DNA from: an uncultured Nonlabens sp. | GTDB taxonomy: Bacteria; Bacteroidota; Bacteroidia; Flavobacteriales; Flavobacteriaceae | Reading direction: 5' to 3' | Assembly (NCBI RefSeq): GCF_947495285.1 | Contig: NZ_CANLXZ010000010.1 | Location: forward strand, 1 to 64,000 | DNA length: 64,000 nucleotides | Shown: positions 33,149 to 41,441 of the stretch, in pieces | Position numbering within the stretch: position 1 is the first letter of the stretch | Layout of the letters: each line of letters starts with the position of its first letter | Position numbers and translations under genes: made by a program | The notes under the pieces: generated by a model | What the model was told of the DNA's origin: nothing | The model's database searches: none | The model's input: the letters and a program-made list of their open reading frames with translations, nothing else

Positions 33149-34828
33149 ATGCGAGTAGTACAGCGACTAGAATTTGATAATGTGTTTCCAGAAGAAGAGC
33201 CTAAAGAGATAATGGAATATTTGGTTAATATTTCACGTGAAATTCTACTCAAATTCATTGGATTCTGTACGCGAAGAGAGCAACCTAATTACACAAACAT
33301 ATTTTCTAATCTCGAAACTCAAGCTGAAATTGACAGACGAGTCGCAGATTATGGGCGAACTTATAATTTACCTGAAAGACCTATTCTTATTTCAAGAGAA
33401 GCAAGTTTAATGTTTGCAGAAATTGTCCTAGCTAATAGAGACGAGCTACTTAAAGAAACTGATGAGCGCAATGTGGATGACGAAGAGCTTAATCTCTTCA
33501 AGGCATATTTGTTAGTGAATAAGAACGCTAATGAGAAACAGAATCTAGGTAGTGCAGAAGATAATATAGATCGCATAGCAGATATGTTTATGGCAATGGG
33601 TTTTGCCTCTGGAGATATCGGAAATTATGAGAATGTTGATTTAGAGTTTGCCAAAGTACTATATGCAATGCTAGTTAAATTTGAGTACCTAATAGAATTT
33701 GTTCAGCGAGAAGAGAACACATATATGGCTCAAGCATTGATTGATACTTTTGGACAGGAGGATTTAGATGGTCTAAATTATCAAGTTAAAACTTTAGTGG
33801 CTCAACTACTAAGACTAAAACACGAAGATGCCTATATCGTAAGTCCAGAGAGACAGGATCACATCAATTTTTTGAAGAGCTTAACTTCATCAAAAATTGA
33901 ACCTTCCGCAGATTTTACTAATCTGAAAATTTTTCCAATTTATGAAATAGAGGAAGGACGCTTTTCTTTAGTGGACTATTTTTATGTAGTAGATAAGTTC
34001 TTTAAAAGTATCAAATTCACACTTAAAGCAGCTTTTATAAAGCATCACAATCTAAAACTTAATGACAGTTCTTTTTTTAGTTATTACAATCTTCATTTTT
34101 CCGAAGATGTGGTAATGAAAAATGTTTTGGATGAGATCTTTCATTGGCAATACCAAGAGAAAAGACAAGTAGCAGATACAAATGATAGTGAGCCAGATTA
34201 TTATGTAAGACACAATAACAGAGTTTATTTATTTGAAAACAAAGATATTCTTGTAGCTGCTGATATTAAAAGTTCTTCAGATATTGACGAAATCGACAAG
34301 CTATTAAAAAAGAAGTTTGTTCACGATGGCGATAGGCACGTTGGTATAGGACAGTTGATTACATCAATTAAACAAATTGTAGATAATAAATTCCCATACG
34401 ATGATTACGTAAACAACAAGAAGAACGTAATTATCTATCCCATTTTATTGGTAAGTGACCGCATATTTGAAATCCCAGGAATGAATTACAAGCTGAACAA
34501 ATGGTATACAGAATTAGTTAAAGAACGGTTAGGCGATGCTTATAATCCCAACTTCATTAGACCATTAACCTTTATAGATATGGACACTCTAATTTACTGG
34601 ACACCCTATTTAGTGAAAAAAGATAAATATTTTAGAGAAATCATTGAAGATCATCACAAGGCTATGAACCGTGTAACTGTAATAAATAATCCAGATCCAT
34701 TGCAAGGTAGAATTCAAGCGCAAAAAGCTATTTCAAATCGTTTATCAGCAATAAGTTACCGAGAGCAGAAGTTTAAATTTCCAGTTGATTTGCTAGTAGA
34801 TAAATTTAGGGATATTCTGCCAGATTAA
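33149..34828 (+). CDS. Unknown protein with PD-(D/E)XK-like motif, probable cargo
   Basis: A 559-residue protein transcribed against all surrounding genes. A candidate nuclease motif sits near 350-370: Asp in EPDYYVRHNNRVYLFENKD, giving D-x(n)-E-x-K with hydrophobic strands on both sides. No membrane segment is present. Residues 1-300 are helical. Its stop is only 8 bp from the stop of the ATPase gene, and its own 5' region separates it from the 56-residue gene. A lone, opposite-strand nuclease-like gene inside a virus-type module is typical of cargo defence genes. Family not recognised. Confidence 0.7.
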   Translation: MRVVQRLEFDNVFPEEEPKEIMEYLVNISREILLKFIGFCTRREQPNYTNIFSNLETQAEIDRRVADYGRTYNLPERPILISREASLMFAEIVLANRDELLKETDERNVDDEELNLFKAYLLVNKNANEKQNLGSAEDNIDRIADMFMAMGFASGDIGNYENVDLEFAKVLYAMLVKFEYLIEFVQREENTYMAQALIDTFGQEDLDGLNYQVKTLVAQLLRLKHEDAYIVSPERQDHINFLKSLTSSKIEPSADFTNLKIFPIYEIEEGRFSLVDYFYVVDKFFKSIKFTLKAAFIKHHNLKLNDSSFFSYYNLHFSEDVVMKNVLDEIFHWQYQEKRQVADTNDSEPDYYVRHNNRVYLFENKDILVAADIKSSSDIDEIDKLLKKKFVHDGDRHVGIGQLITSIKQIVDNKFPYDDYVNNKKNVIIYPILLVSDRIFEIPGMNYKLNKWYTELVKERLGDAYNPNFIRPLTFIDMDTLIYWTPYLVKKDKYFREIIEDHHKAMNRVTVINNPDPLQGRIQAQKAISNRLSAISYREQKFKFPVDLLVDKFRDILPD

Positions 34829-34836
34829 AGTTTATT

Positions 34837-35766
34837 TTAAATCGGACTACTCAACCCATCCTTGTGGTAACGTAACTTCTCAGAAATCATTTTTACAATA
34901 GCTTCATTTTTGGTTTTGTAAATGTTGTTTCCATCAAAATCTTGTTCGTTTAAAAGCATCTTTACTTTTCTACTTTCTTCCTGGTCGATAAACTTTTTAC
35001 AAGCTCTTATAAAGGCTGCGCGACTGCAACCTTTAATGCGTTGCTCTCGCATATTTACATACACGAAAAAACTCTTCTGGATTTTATATTCAAGCTCAGT
35101 AATCTTGCCCATTGCAAAAGCATTGGAACATAGTTCGTATTGTTCATCTACGATAAGCTGACCTATGCGAACCATTTGATACTTAGGAATACGCTCCCGA
35201 TAGCGCGTCACGTCATCTACCTGATGATGTAAACGCAACCAGGTGCAGTTTTGCCATTCAGAGGTTGTGATTTTTGCCACCGACTGGTGTGTGAGCACAA
35301 TATCAATTCCTTTGTGACGCACAGTACAAAGGGCACCAATCATAGATTGCCCTTTTGCTCCTGTCATATAATGGTCAATGTCGTCCAGAACGACGAGACC
35401 ATTTTTATAGTGCTTCATAATCTTGGTGATGACTTCTTTTTTTTCGTCATTATCCATAGGCGAACCGTCTGCATTGAAAGGACGGATGCGTCTTGAAGAT
35501 ACTTTTGTAAGCGCTTTTAAATGATTCGGGCTCACGGTTCTAAATTGTGGATAATCATCATCATTCGTATCAAAAGCTAGTACTTTACGACCTTTCTTTC
35601 CCATTACAAGATGATCCATCATATAATGTTTGATCTCTTGTTTGTTGCGATAGGTTTTACCAACACCAGTTTCGCCGCAAACCAACATAATCATTGGTTG
35701 ACGCTCTAAATCTTCTTTCTTATAGCTTATCGGTTTACGACCACGATTTGATGTATTTCCAGACAT
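34837..35766 (-). CDS. FtsK/HerA-type packaging ATPase
   Basis: A 309-residue P-loop ATPase. Walker A GETGVGKT is at 31-38, Walker B GLVVLDDID at about 123-131, and a HerA/A32-like sensor region is in DIVLTHQSVAK (Gln161). Size and motif spacing match genome-packaging ATPases of tailless membrane-containing viruses; FtsK itself is much longer. Zot of filamentous phages has a related core, but the membrane span and gene set of an inovirus are absent. Its start overlaps the acidic protein stop by 1 nt. It would pump the genome into the capsid. Confidence 0.78.
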   Translation of the reverse strand: MSGNTSNRGRKPISYKKEDLERQPMIMLVCGETGVGKTYRNKQEIKHYMMDHLVMGKKGRKVLAFDTNDDDYPQFRTVSPNHLKALTKVSSRRIRPFNADGSPMDNDEKKEVITKIMKHYKNGLVVLDDIDHYMTGAKGQSMIGALCTVRHKGIDIVLTHQSVAKITTSEWQNCTWLRLHHQVDDVTRYRERIPKYQMVRIGQLIVDEQYELCSNAFAMGKITELEYKIQKSFFVYVNMREQRIKGCSRAAFIRACKKFIDQEESRKVKMLLNEQDFDGNNIYKTKNEAIVKMISEKLRYHKDGLSSPI

Positions 35767-36788
35767 TACGAATTGTTTTGTGGTTCTTCAGCAACATCTA
35801 TGATGGGAATGTCATCATCGACTTCTTCAACTTCTATATCTTGGATGGTTGGTTCTTTCTTAGTTACTTTTCTTTGAACTGGCTCTTGTTTTGGTTCCGC
35901 TTTAGCGCTTCGCTCTCTCTGCGGTCGTGAATCTCGCACGCTCGATTTCGCGAAAGCGGAATTAGAACTATCACTTTCATCATTATCTATGACATCTTCC
36001 TCAATATCATCAATTTCTGTCTCTCCTTTTTCTTGACGAACGATGTCGAGAATACGATTTTCAAGTAGATTATTTTCTGCACGAACTTCCATAACCACTT
36101 GTGCTTTTTTCATTAATATGGAAATAACTGCACCCATTAATTGCTGTTCTGGCGTGAGCTTTTTTGCTTTCTTACGCAGCACTTGAGCAAGTAATGGCCT
36201 AAGAAGTGCTTGGTCTTCTTTGTCAAGCTTTATGCACTCAACATTCTTATCATTCTGCTGATCTACAACTTGAATGATTTCTTCAAATTCATAAAACTCT
36301 TGATGCTTTCTGATTTTAACGAAGTAACCACCACCAACTGCAAGCACATTGTTAGACATTCCCAAAATAGCATCTGCAGCTTGATTTGCTTGTGCGAGTG
36401 GAACTTCAAAATCTTGGTCGGTTACCGTTTCATCGGCTTCTGTATCAAATCCGTTTCCATTGATATCTTGTTCTGGAGCGTCAAGTGGTTCCTGCGCTTT
36501 TTCTTTTTCGACATTAGCTTCAACGGTACTTCTAAAATCTGTTTGCGTATTCCCGCTACGTCCAGGTTCTAATTCATCTAGCGTTTTATGCTCTTGTTCT
36601 GGTTTCCAGACGTTCCAGCTTTTTTGTTTTTCCTCTTCGGTTTCAACAGGACGTTCGCCACCTATATCTTTTTCAATAACAGGTTGATTGAGCGGGCTAC
36701 TATCTTCGTTTTGAAGCTGTTCAAAATTGATTTCTTCTGGACTTGCGGTAAGGGCTTCTTGCACCTCTTTTGCGATGTTATCTTGCAT
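35766..36788 (-). CDS. Acidic, partly disordered protein upstream of the ATPase
   Basis: A 340-residue protein. The first 120 residues and the last 95 are low-complexity and rich in Glu, Asp and Pro. A folded middle (about 130-245) contains GGGYFVKIRKHQEFYEFEEI and two long helices. No enzyme motif or membrane segment. It ends 1 nt into the ATPase gene, so it may be a scaffold or packaging cofactor. Its last third carries a palindrome copy read as AFAK. Confidence 0.65.
   Translation of the reverse strand: MQDNIAKEVQEALTASPEEINFEQLQNEDSSPLNQPVIEKDIGGERPVETEEEKQKSWNVWKPEQEHKTLDELEPGRSGNTQTDFRSTVEANVEKEKAQEPLDAPEQDINGNGFDTEADETVTDQDFEVPLAQANQAADAILGMSNNVLAVGGGYFVKIRKHQEFYEFEEIIQVVDQQNDKNVECIKLDKEDQALLRPLLAQVLRKKAKKLTPEQQLMGAVISILMKKAQVVMEVRAENNLLENRILDIVRQEKGETEIDDIEEDVIDNDESDSSNSAFAKSSVRDSRPQRERSAKAEPKQEPVQRKVTKKEPTIQDIEVEEVDDDIPIIDVAEEPQNNS
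35944..35957. repeat. GCTTTCGCGAAAGC palindrome, copy 9 (one mismatch)
   Basis: GATTTCGCGAAAGC in the acidic protein gene; minus-strand reading AFAKS. Confidence 0.75.
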
Positions 36789-36792
36789 AGGC

Positions 36793-37245
36793 TTAGTTCA
36801 ATTTTGCAATAAAATTGATAATGTTGTTTTCGAGGATTTTGAATTTTTCTACAAAAGGCTTGTAGAATTGTGGGATGGAAAGAATCTCATCACACTTGTG
36901 ATAATTGTAAAGAATGGCACGCTTGGACTGGCTAAAGCTTTCGCCAATCTTTGCATAACTAGAATCAGTATATTTTTTGAGTAAATAGTAACAGGACATA
37001 CGAGCCTCACGATACTCTTGAACGCTGCTGGTGTAGAAGTTTTCTTCTTTTAAATCAAAGACCTCAATACTCTGGGAAATGATAAAGACTAAAAGGAGTT
37101 TCACTTTCTCTTTATCCTGAGTGGTTAGCTCTGTATTGCTAGTCAAACTATCAATAACCTCAATGGTTTTTTGAAGTCCGAACTTCCCAATTAAGGAATC
37201 AATACTTTGCTGTAAGTCGTGGTAGTCGTATGCTGTCTTTTTCAT
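36793..37245 (-). CDS. DnaA domain IV-like DNA-binding protein
   Basis: I choose Met 37245, giving 150 residues; an upstream ATG at 37275 would add ten residues of unusual sequence across the 10-bp repeat. Residues about 85-130 (EARMSCYYLLKKYTDSSYAK, then IGESFSQSKRAILYNYHKC) follow the DnaA domain IV pattern of helix, turn and T-V-x-H-A-like recognition helix. No AAA+ domain is present. It is the first gene of the module and could bind a replication origin or act as the regulator. Confidence 0.65.
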   Translation of the reverse strand: MKKTAYDYHDLQQSIDSLIGKFGLQKTIEVIDSLTSNTELTTQDKEKVKLLLVFIISQSIEVFDLKEENFYTSSVQEYREARMSCYYLLKKYTDSSYAKIGESFSQSKRAILYNYHKCDEILSIPQFYKPFVEKFKILENNIINFIAKLN

Positions 37246-37260
37246 TGGGCAATCGCCGAA

Positions 37261-37270
37261 TTGTTTGACA
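37261..37270 (-). repeat. 10-bp terminal inverted repeat, right copy (TTGTTTGACA)
   Basis: Exact inverted match to 20516-20525. It lies about 15 bp before the chosen start of the first module gene. Confidence 0.3.
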
Positions 37271-37394
37271 GGCAAACTACTAAAAGTTGTTTTTCAATTT
37301 ATTTACAAAAAGTTTATAGAAGATTTACATTTGTTTATTTTGGTTATTGTTTTTTTGATTAACTTAATAAAACAGTCAATCTATGGTTCTAGTA

Positions 37395-38489
37395 TTATTC
37401 AAAAAGTTTATCATCAATTAACGGGTCAAGAGAATCAGCTTTGTTCTTCGCCCATTGAATCCATTTATTGGTATCTGAATCGATTTGATTATTCTCATTA
37501 GCCTTCGTCTCAACAGCCAGAATATAATCTCTTAAAAGATTAGCCTTATTCCATTTTTCGCTATTAGACATAAGCTTTTCAAACCTTTCATTTTCCAATT
37601 CAATTATCCGAATCTGATTAAGTTTTTTTTCATTTTCCATGTCTTGAATACACTTTTCTTCTCTTTGTTTTTTTCTGATATCGTGCCAGTATTGACAGTT
37701 TTGTTCGATCCATACTAGAATCTCAGGAATCACATCTTCTATTCTTTTGTTTTTTCCATCAACCCAATTTTTACGACTATAAGATGGTCCTGCTTGAAAT
37801 TCAAGTTTATTTGTCTTTACCCATTGATTTCCTCCATATCCGTTATCATCTTTTTCTCTTATTCTATTAACCTTTTGCCTAAGGTTTATTTCTGTTGTTT
37901 GTCCAAACATTTCGACGAAACACTCACGATTCCTGAAACTTACTGAATAATTATTTTTGTAAAGATTAACAATTATTGTGTTCATAATCCTAAGAGCTCT
38001 ATTTCTCAATTGTTTATCTGTATGAACAGGCAATATTTCATTGTAAATCTCTCGTTGTGCAGTATAATCAGTTTTTGATAATTTATCATAATCCTGTAAT
38101 CTGCTTTTCGTTTTTATAATAAGTGGATGTGGATTTTTCAAAGTCAACGGAACTGTGAAATCAAAAGATTTATCTTTCTTTATTTCATAAATCCTTTTAT
38201 GGAATGGAGACGTTAAAAACGGAATATCTTCATCTCCTTCACCTCTTTTTATTAGTTGATATACATTTTTTATTTCCTTATCACTTTCAGGTAAATCAAC
38301 CACTGTAATAGGTTTATTATGTTTGATTTTTTGCCAATGCCCACTGCTGGGTTGTGGCACATTATGGTATTTGCATAATTTTCTTAAATCAGTAGTGGAA
38401 ATTCGGAACTCTTTGGAAATAGCTGTAGTTGATTTAGACCAAACTAATTCGTAAAGTTCTTTTCGAGTGATTGTATGATTCTTATTCAA
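37395..38489 (-). CDS. HTH protein, last gene of the eleven-gene operon
   Basis: A 364-residue protein. The N-terminus (TRKELYELVWSKSTTAISKE, then FRISTTDLRKLCKYHNVPQP) is a well-known helix-turn-helix with the ending PxPxxGHWxK, seen in many uncharacterised bacterial proteins. The rest is helical and charged, with a coiled coil near 270-320. Its start overlaps the 85-residue gene by 8 nt. It may be a DNA-binding partner rather than a simple repressor, because it is encoded last. Confidence 0.75.
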   Translation of the reverse strand: MNKNHTITRKELYELVWSKSTTAISKEFRISTTDLRKLCKYHNVPQPSSGHWQKIKHNKPITVVDLPESDKEIKNVYQLIKRGEGDEDIPFLTSPFHKRIYEIKKDKSFDFTVPLTLKNPHPLIIKTKSRLQDYDKLSKTDYTAQREIYNEILPVHTDKQLRNRALRIMNTIIVNLYKNNYSVSFRNRECFVEMFGQTTEINLRQKVNRIREKDDNGYGGNQWVKTNKLEFQAGPSYSRKNWVDGKNKRIEDVIPEILVWIEQNCQYWHDIRKKQREEKCIQDMENEKKLNQIRIIELENERFEKLMSNSEKWNKANLLRDYILAVETKANENNQIDSDTNKWIQWAKNKADSLDPLIDDKLFE

Positions 38490-38739
38490 TTTTAGTAAGC
38501 AATTGATTTTTAGCTCTTAAATATAAGTGCCCATTAGTTTTTTTACAGATTTTTACGTTTTCTGCAATAAAGTGCGTACCAACTTTATATTGTTCTCTGA
38601 ATTTTTTTAGGCATTCTATAACTATTGTATCTGGCACTATTTGATTTGGTAAAGGCCGAACTCGAATTCGATTGGTTTTCTTATCTAAAAAGGATTCACA
38701 CTTAATATTATCGATATATGTACCTATAATTAATTTCAT
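38482..38739 (-). CDS. Small unknown protein (85 residues)
   Basis: A beta-rich protein (IGTYIDNIKCESFLDKKTNR, HFIAENVKICKKTNGHLYLR) without a known motif. It sits 5 bp after the PLD protein gene and overlaps the HTH gene. The tight spacing on both sides is the main evidence that it is a gene. Confidence 0.6.
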   Translation of the reverse strand: MKLIIGTYIDNIKCESFLDKKTNRIRVRPLPNQIVPDTIVIECLKKFREQYKVGTHFIAENVKICKKTNGHLYLRAKNQLLTKIE

Positions 38740-38744
38740 TTTTT

Positions 38745-41441
38745 TTAATTAAACACCTTAACCTTTTTTGATATGTAAACAGTTTTATAAACACCTCCGT
38801 CATCTTCTTTTAAGTCCCTATTTAAGATCGGCGAATAAAATTCCAATTTCGCATCTTTTAGAACTTTACGAACCATTCCAAAACCCATTACTTTACTGAA
38901 AACAATGCTATTAACTAATTGAGCATTTACTTGCGTACCGCTTAAAGTGCCTTCAATTAAGATTTCTTCAAATTTTAAATACTCATTACAAAAACTCCAG
39001 TCCAACATTTTGTTAGGCAGGTCTATATTTCCAATTTGTAATGCAGACAGATTGAGAATATCATAGATATTGAGTAATACCAATTCCTTCCAGTAGGAAA
39101 ATTTACTATTCCATATTAGCTTATTAATTAATTGATTACTCAGAATTATCAACTTTAATTTTTGTGATTCATCAACAGTAAATTCAAAAGATTTTAATGA
39201 AATCATAATTTGACTCAAGCCTAAATCTATAAAATCAAATAACCAACTCTTCGAGGTGTAATCTTGAATGTATTTATTTGATATAATTGAATGTCTAAAA
39301 GTTATAGGTTCTGATGGAGTATCAACTAATCTAAAGGCTTTATTACTATTTTCTACGAATAGGATAAATGTGGTTAGCAGGGCGTAATCGACATAATAGC
39401 TTACTTCATAATTTGATGAGTTGATTTGTGATTCTAAACGTTTCAACCCAAACTTACGCTCCAATTTGTGTAAATCATCTAGCTGTTTATAATGAACTTT
39501 AACTTGAGATAGTTCTTCAAGATAGACTTCGCCCCAAAAATGTAACAGAATATGAAAGCCAATAAAGAGCGCATTAAGACTTTTTTTGTTCTGTGATATT
39601 TTATTAATCCTTCGATTATCAATTAGAGTAGTAACCGCTTTAATTGTTTTCTCAATTTTACGGGCTATCCGTTGACCTTCACTCGCATTGATAAACGATT
39701 GGGTATGCTTTAAACTTGTTTCCTCATCCATGCCATCATCGCCAGCTTCAGTAGCTAGTTCTTCTGCATTGTCTGAAAGTTCTTCTGGATTCTCTCGTAT
39801 TTTAAGAACGTCCAAAAACTCTTCGACCATTGAGGTTATGTTATCGCTTGTTACTCGCTCATCAAGACTAAGGCTTGCATTTTTATTGTATTCATTTTCA
39901 GAAATCACTTCGCCTTCATCTTCGGCATTTTCATTGTTTACCAATAAAGGAGCTTGTGATGCCGAGCTATCTTTAAAGACTTGTTCTTGATCTAAGAAAT
40001 CTAATACCAGCTCATAATTTAAAGAACTAAATATATCTAAATGCTCAAAACTCTGTAACCTCGCAAGACGTTCATCAGGATTAGACTTTTTAAGGGCGTT
40101 GACATTTTGAATCAATCCAAAGGTTGAGATACGTTCTTCTGTAACTGAACTATATAAAGCAACCTTAAAAATGCTTTCAGTAATCTTAAGTGAGGTCTGT
40201 ATCGTTTTAGAATTGAGTGATAGATTTATATTCTCAAGTAAGGTATTATTACTGTCAAACGTTTTTAATACACATTTACTGGTAAGTTTTTTACCTAATG
40301 AAATGGAAACGATACCATCACTTAACTCGACGTGTTTAATTTTCAATAGGTCTGAGGTGATTTCTAAATTGTCTGATTCTATATTTACAATCTTTTTAAT
40401 ATCAAGAGTTCCTTTTTTTGGAATTTGAATACCCAATTCTTTTATAAAGTCTTTCGCTTTTTCCGTTCGTATAGTAATAAGTGCTTCATCGTTTTTAAAG
40501 GCTCTATTACTTATTCCATAGGCCTCTAAGGTTGCATTTGCGCTTCCTAAAATAAATACTGTTTCACTATCATATTCGATTTGAATAATCTTTGCGTGAA
40601 GTCGCTGTATGCTTTTAGAGTTTTCTGTATTGATAACATCTTTCCAGTCGGAAAATTGACAAATACTTGATTGAAAATCTACAGGTAGAATACCATTGCT
40701 TGTATCAACAACACAATGTATTTCTTCAGGCGCCAAGTCATCAATAAGCTTTTGTAAGAACGCTCCAGACCTATTGTAATAAGGAGCAATTATTATAATG
40801 CTTTTTGGCTTTCGCGAAAGCGTATTTATAACCTCGCTATACAATGACTTGGAGTTTTTCGTATAGAACAAACTATACTCAGAATCCTTAATGGTAGCTT
40901 TACTGTCTTGACTATCCTCTAAATCTGATATCCATTGCGAATGCTGTGCTATCCAACTAATTTTAGTGAGGTTGATTCCTAAACTATGGGACGATAGTGA
41001 CTGAATATACTGCCAAGCAGATTTAAAAATAGGCTGAGCATTTAATCTTTCTTTTGACGTGTAAAACGATGACCATATTTCATCATTATAGAGCAGACCA
41101 CTCGAAGTGATATTACCACTTCCTATGGCTAAATATCCTTTCTCTTTTCCTGCTAAGAAAAGCATTTTAGGGTGGAAAGCTCCTGAGATACTGACAGGTG
41201 TAATACTATAATTTGCGTTGAACTTTTTAAGACTATCGCCCAAGTGTGACGCGAGATACTTTTCTAACATTGAAGCATCTACAAATAAATTTATGTTTGT
41301 AATCCCTGCACCTCGTAGTCTAGGTAATATGAGCTGTTCAAAAAAAGCAAGGTCAATGCTGTAGCTTGTAATCACACAACTATGATATTTGTTCTTTCCT
41401 GTACCTATAAGTTCTAAAATATTAGATCTTTCTATTTTCAT
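38745..41441 (-). CDS. Large phospholipase-D-like protein
   Basis: An 898-residue protein with a PLD-type N-terminal half. The first site is H90-x-K92 in GAFHPKMLFL with GYLAIGSGNITSSGL after it; the second is RLHAKIIQIE near 285 followed by VFILGSANATLEAYG. The final Asp of the classical HKD is not obvious in either, as in several defence PLD proteins. Residues 480-600 are acidic and flexible, and the C-terminal 300 are helical. It overlaps the 525-residue gene by 4 nt, and such PLD proteins are often encoded next to that type of partner. Probably a nuclease or DNA-end-binding protein. Confidence 0.75.
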   Translation of the reverse strand: MKIERSNILELIGTGKNKYHSCVITSYSIDLAFFEQLILPRLRGAGITNINLFVDASMLEKYLASHLGDSLKKFNANYSITPVSISGAFHPKMLFLAGKEKGYLAIGSGNITSSGLLYNDEIWSSFYTSKERLNAQPIFKSAWQYIQSLSSHSLGINLTKISWIAQHSQWISDLEDSQDSKATIKDSEYSLFYTKNSKSLYSEVINTLSRKPKSIIIIAPYYNRSGAFLQKLIDDLAPEEIHCVVDTSNGILPVDFQSSICQFSDWKDVINTENSKSIQRLHAKIIQIEYDSETVFILGSANATLEAYGISNRAFKNDEALITIRTEKAKDFIKELGIQIPKKGTLDIKKIVNIESDNLEITSDLLKIKHVELSDGIVSISLGKKLTSKCVLKTFDSNNTLLENINLSLNSKTIQTSLKITESIFKVALYSSVTEERISTFGLIQNVNALKKSNPDERLARLQSFEHLDIFSSLNYELVLDFLDQEQVFKDSSASQAPLLVNNENAEDEGEVISENEYNKNASLSLDERVTSDNITSMVEEFLDVLKIRENPEELSDNAEELATEAGDDGMDEETSLKHTQSFINASEGQRIARKIEKTIKAVTTLIDNRRINKISQNKKSLNALFIGFHILLHFWGEVYLEELSQVKVHYKQLDDLHKLERKFGLKRLESQINSSNYEVSYYVDYALLTTFILFVENSNKAFRLVDTPSEPITFRHSIISNKYIQDYTSKSWLFDFIDLGLSQIMISLKSFEFTVDESQKLKLIILSNQLINKLIWNSKFSYWKELVLLNIYDILNLSALQIGNIDLPNKMLDWSFCNEYLKFEEILIEGTLSGTQVNAQLVNSIVFSKVMGFGMVRKVLKDAKLEFYSPILNRDLKEDDGGVYKTVYISKKVKVFN
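40808..40821. repeat. GCTTTCGCGAAAGC palindrome, copy 10
   Basis: Exact copy in the large PLD-like gene, minus-strand reading LSRK. Confidence 0.9.

Noticed and set aside
34837-35766. Zot/filamentous phage assembly ATPase
   Set aside because: No C-terminal membrane span, and no major coat or pIII-like inovirus genes; HerA/A32-type motif spacing fits better.
20518-37245. Ordinary tailed prophage
   Set aside because: No large terminase, portal, tail tube, tape measure or baseplate genes in 16.7 kb of dense late-type genes.
37326-37333. TACATTTG, a match to the Bacteroidota -7 element on the plus strand
   Set aside because: No TTG at the expected -33 distance and no plus-strand gene follows.
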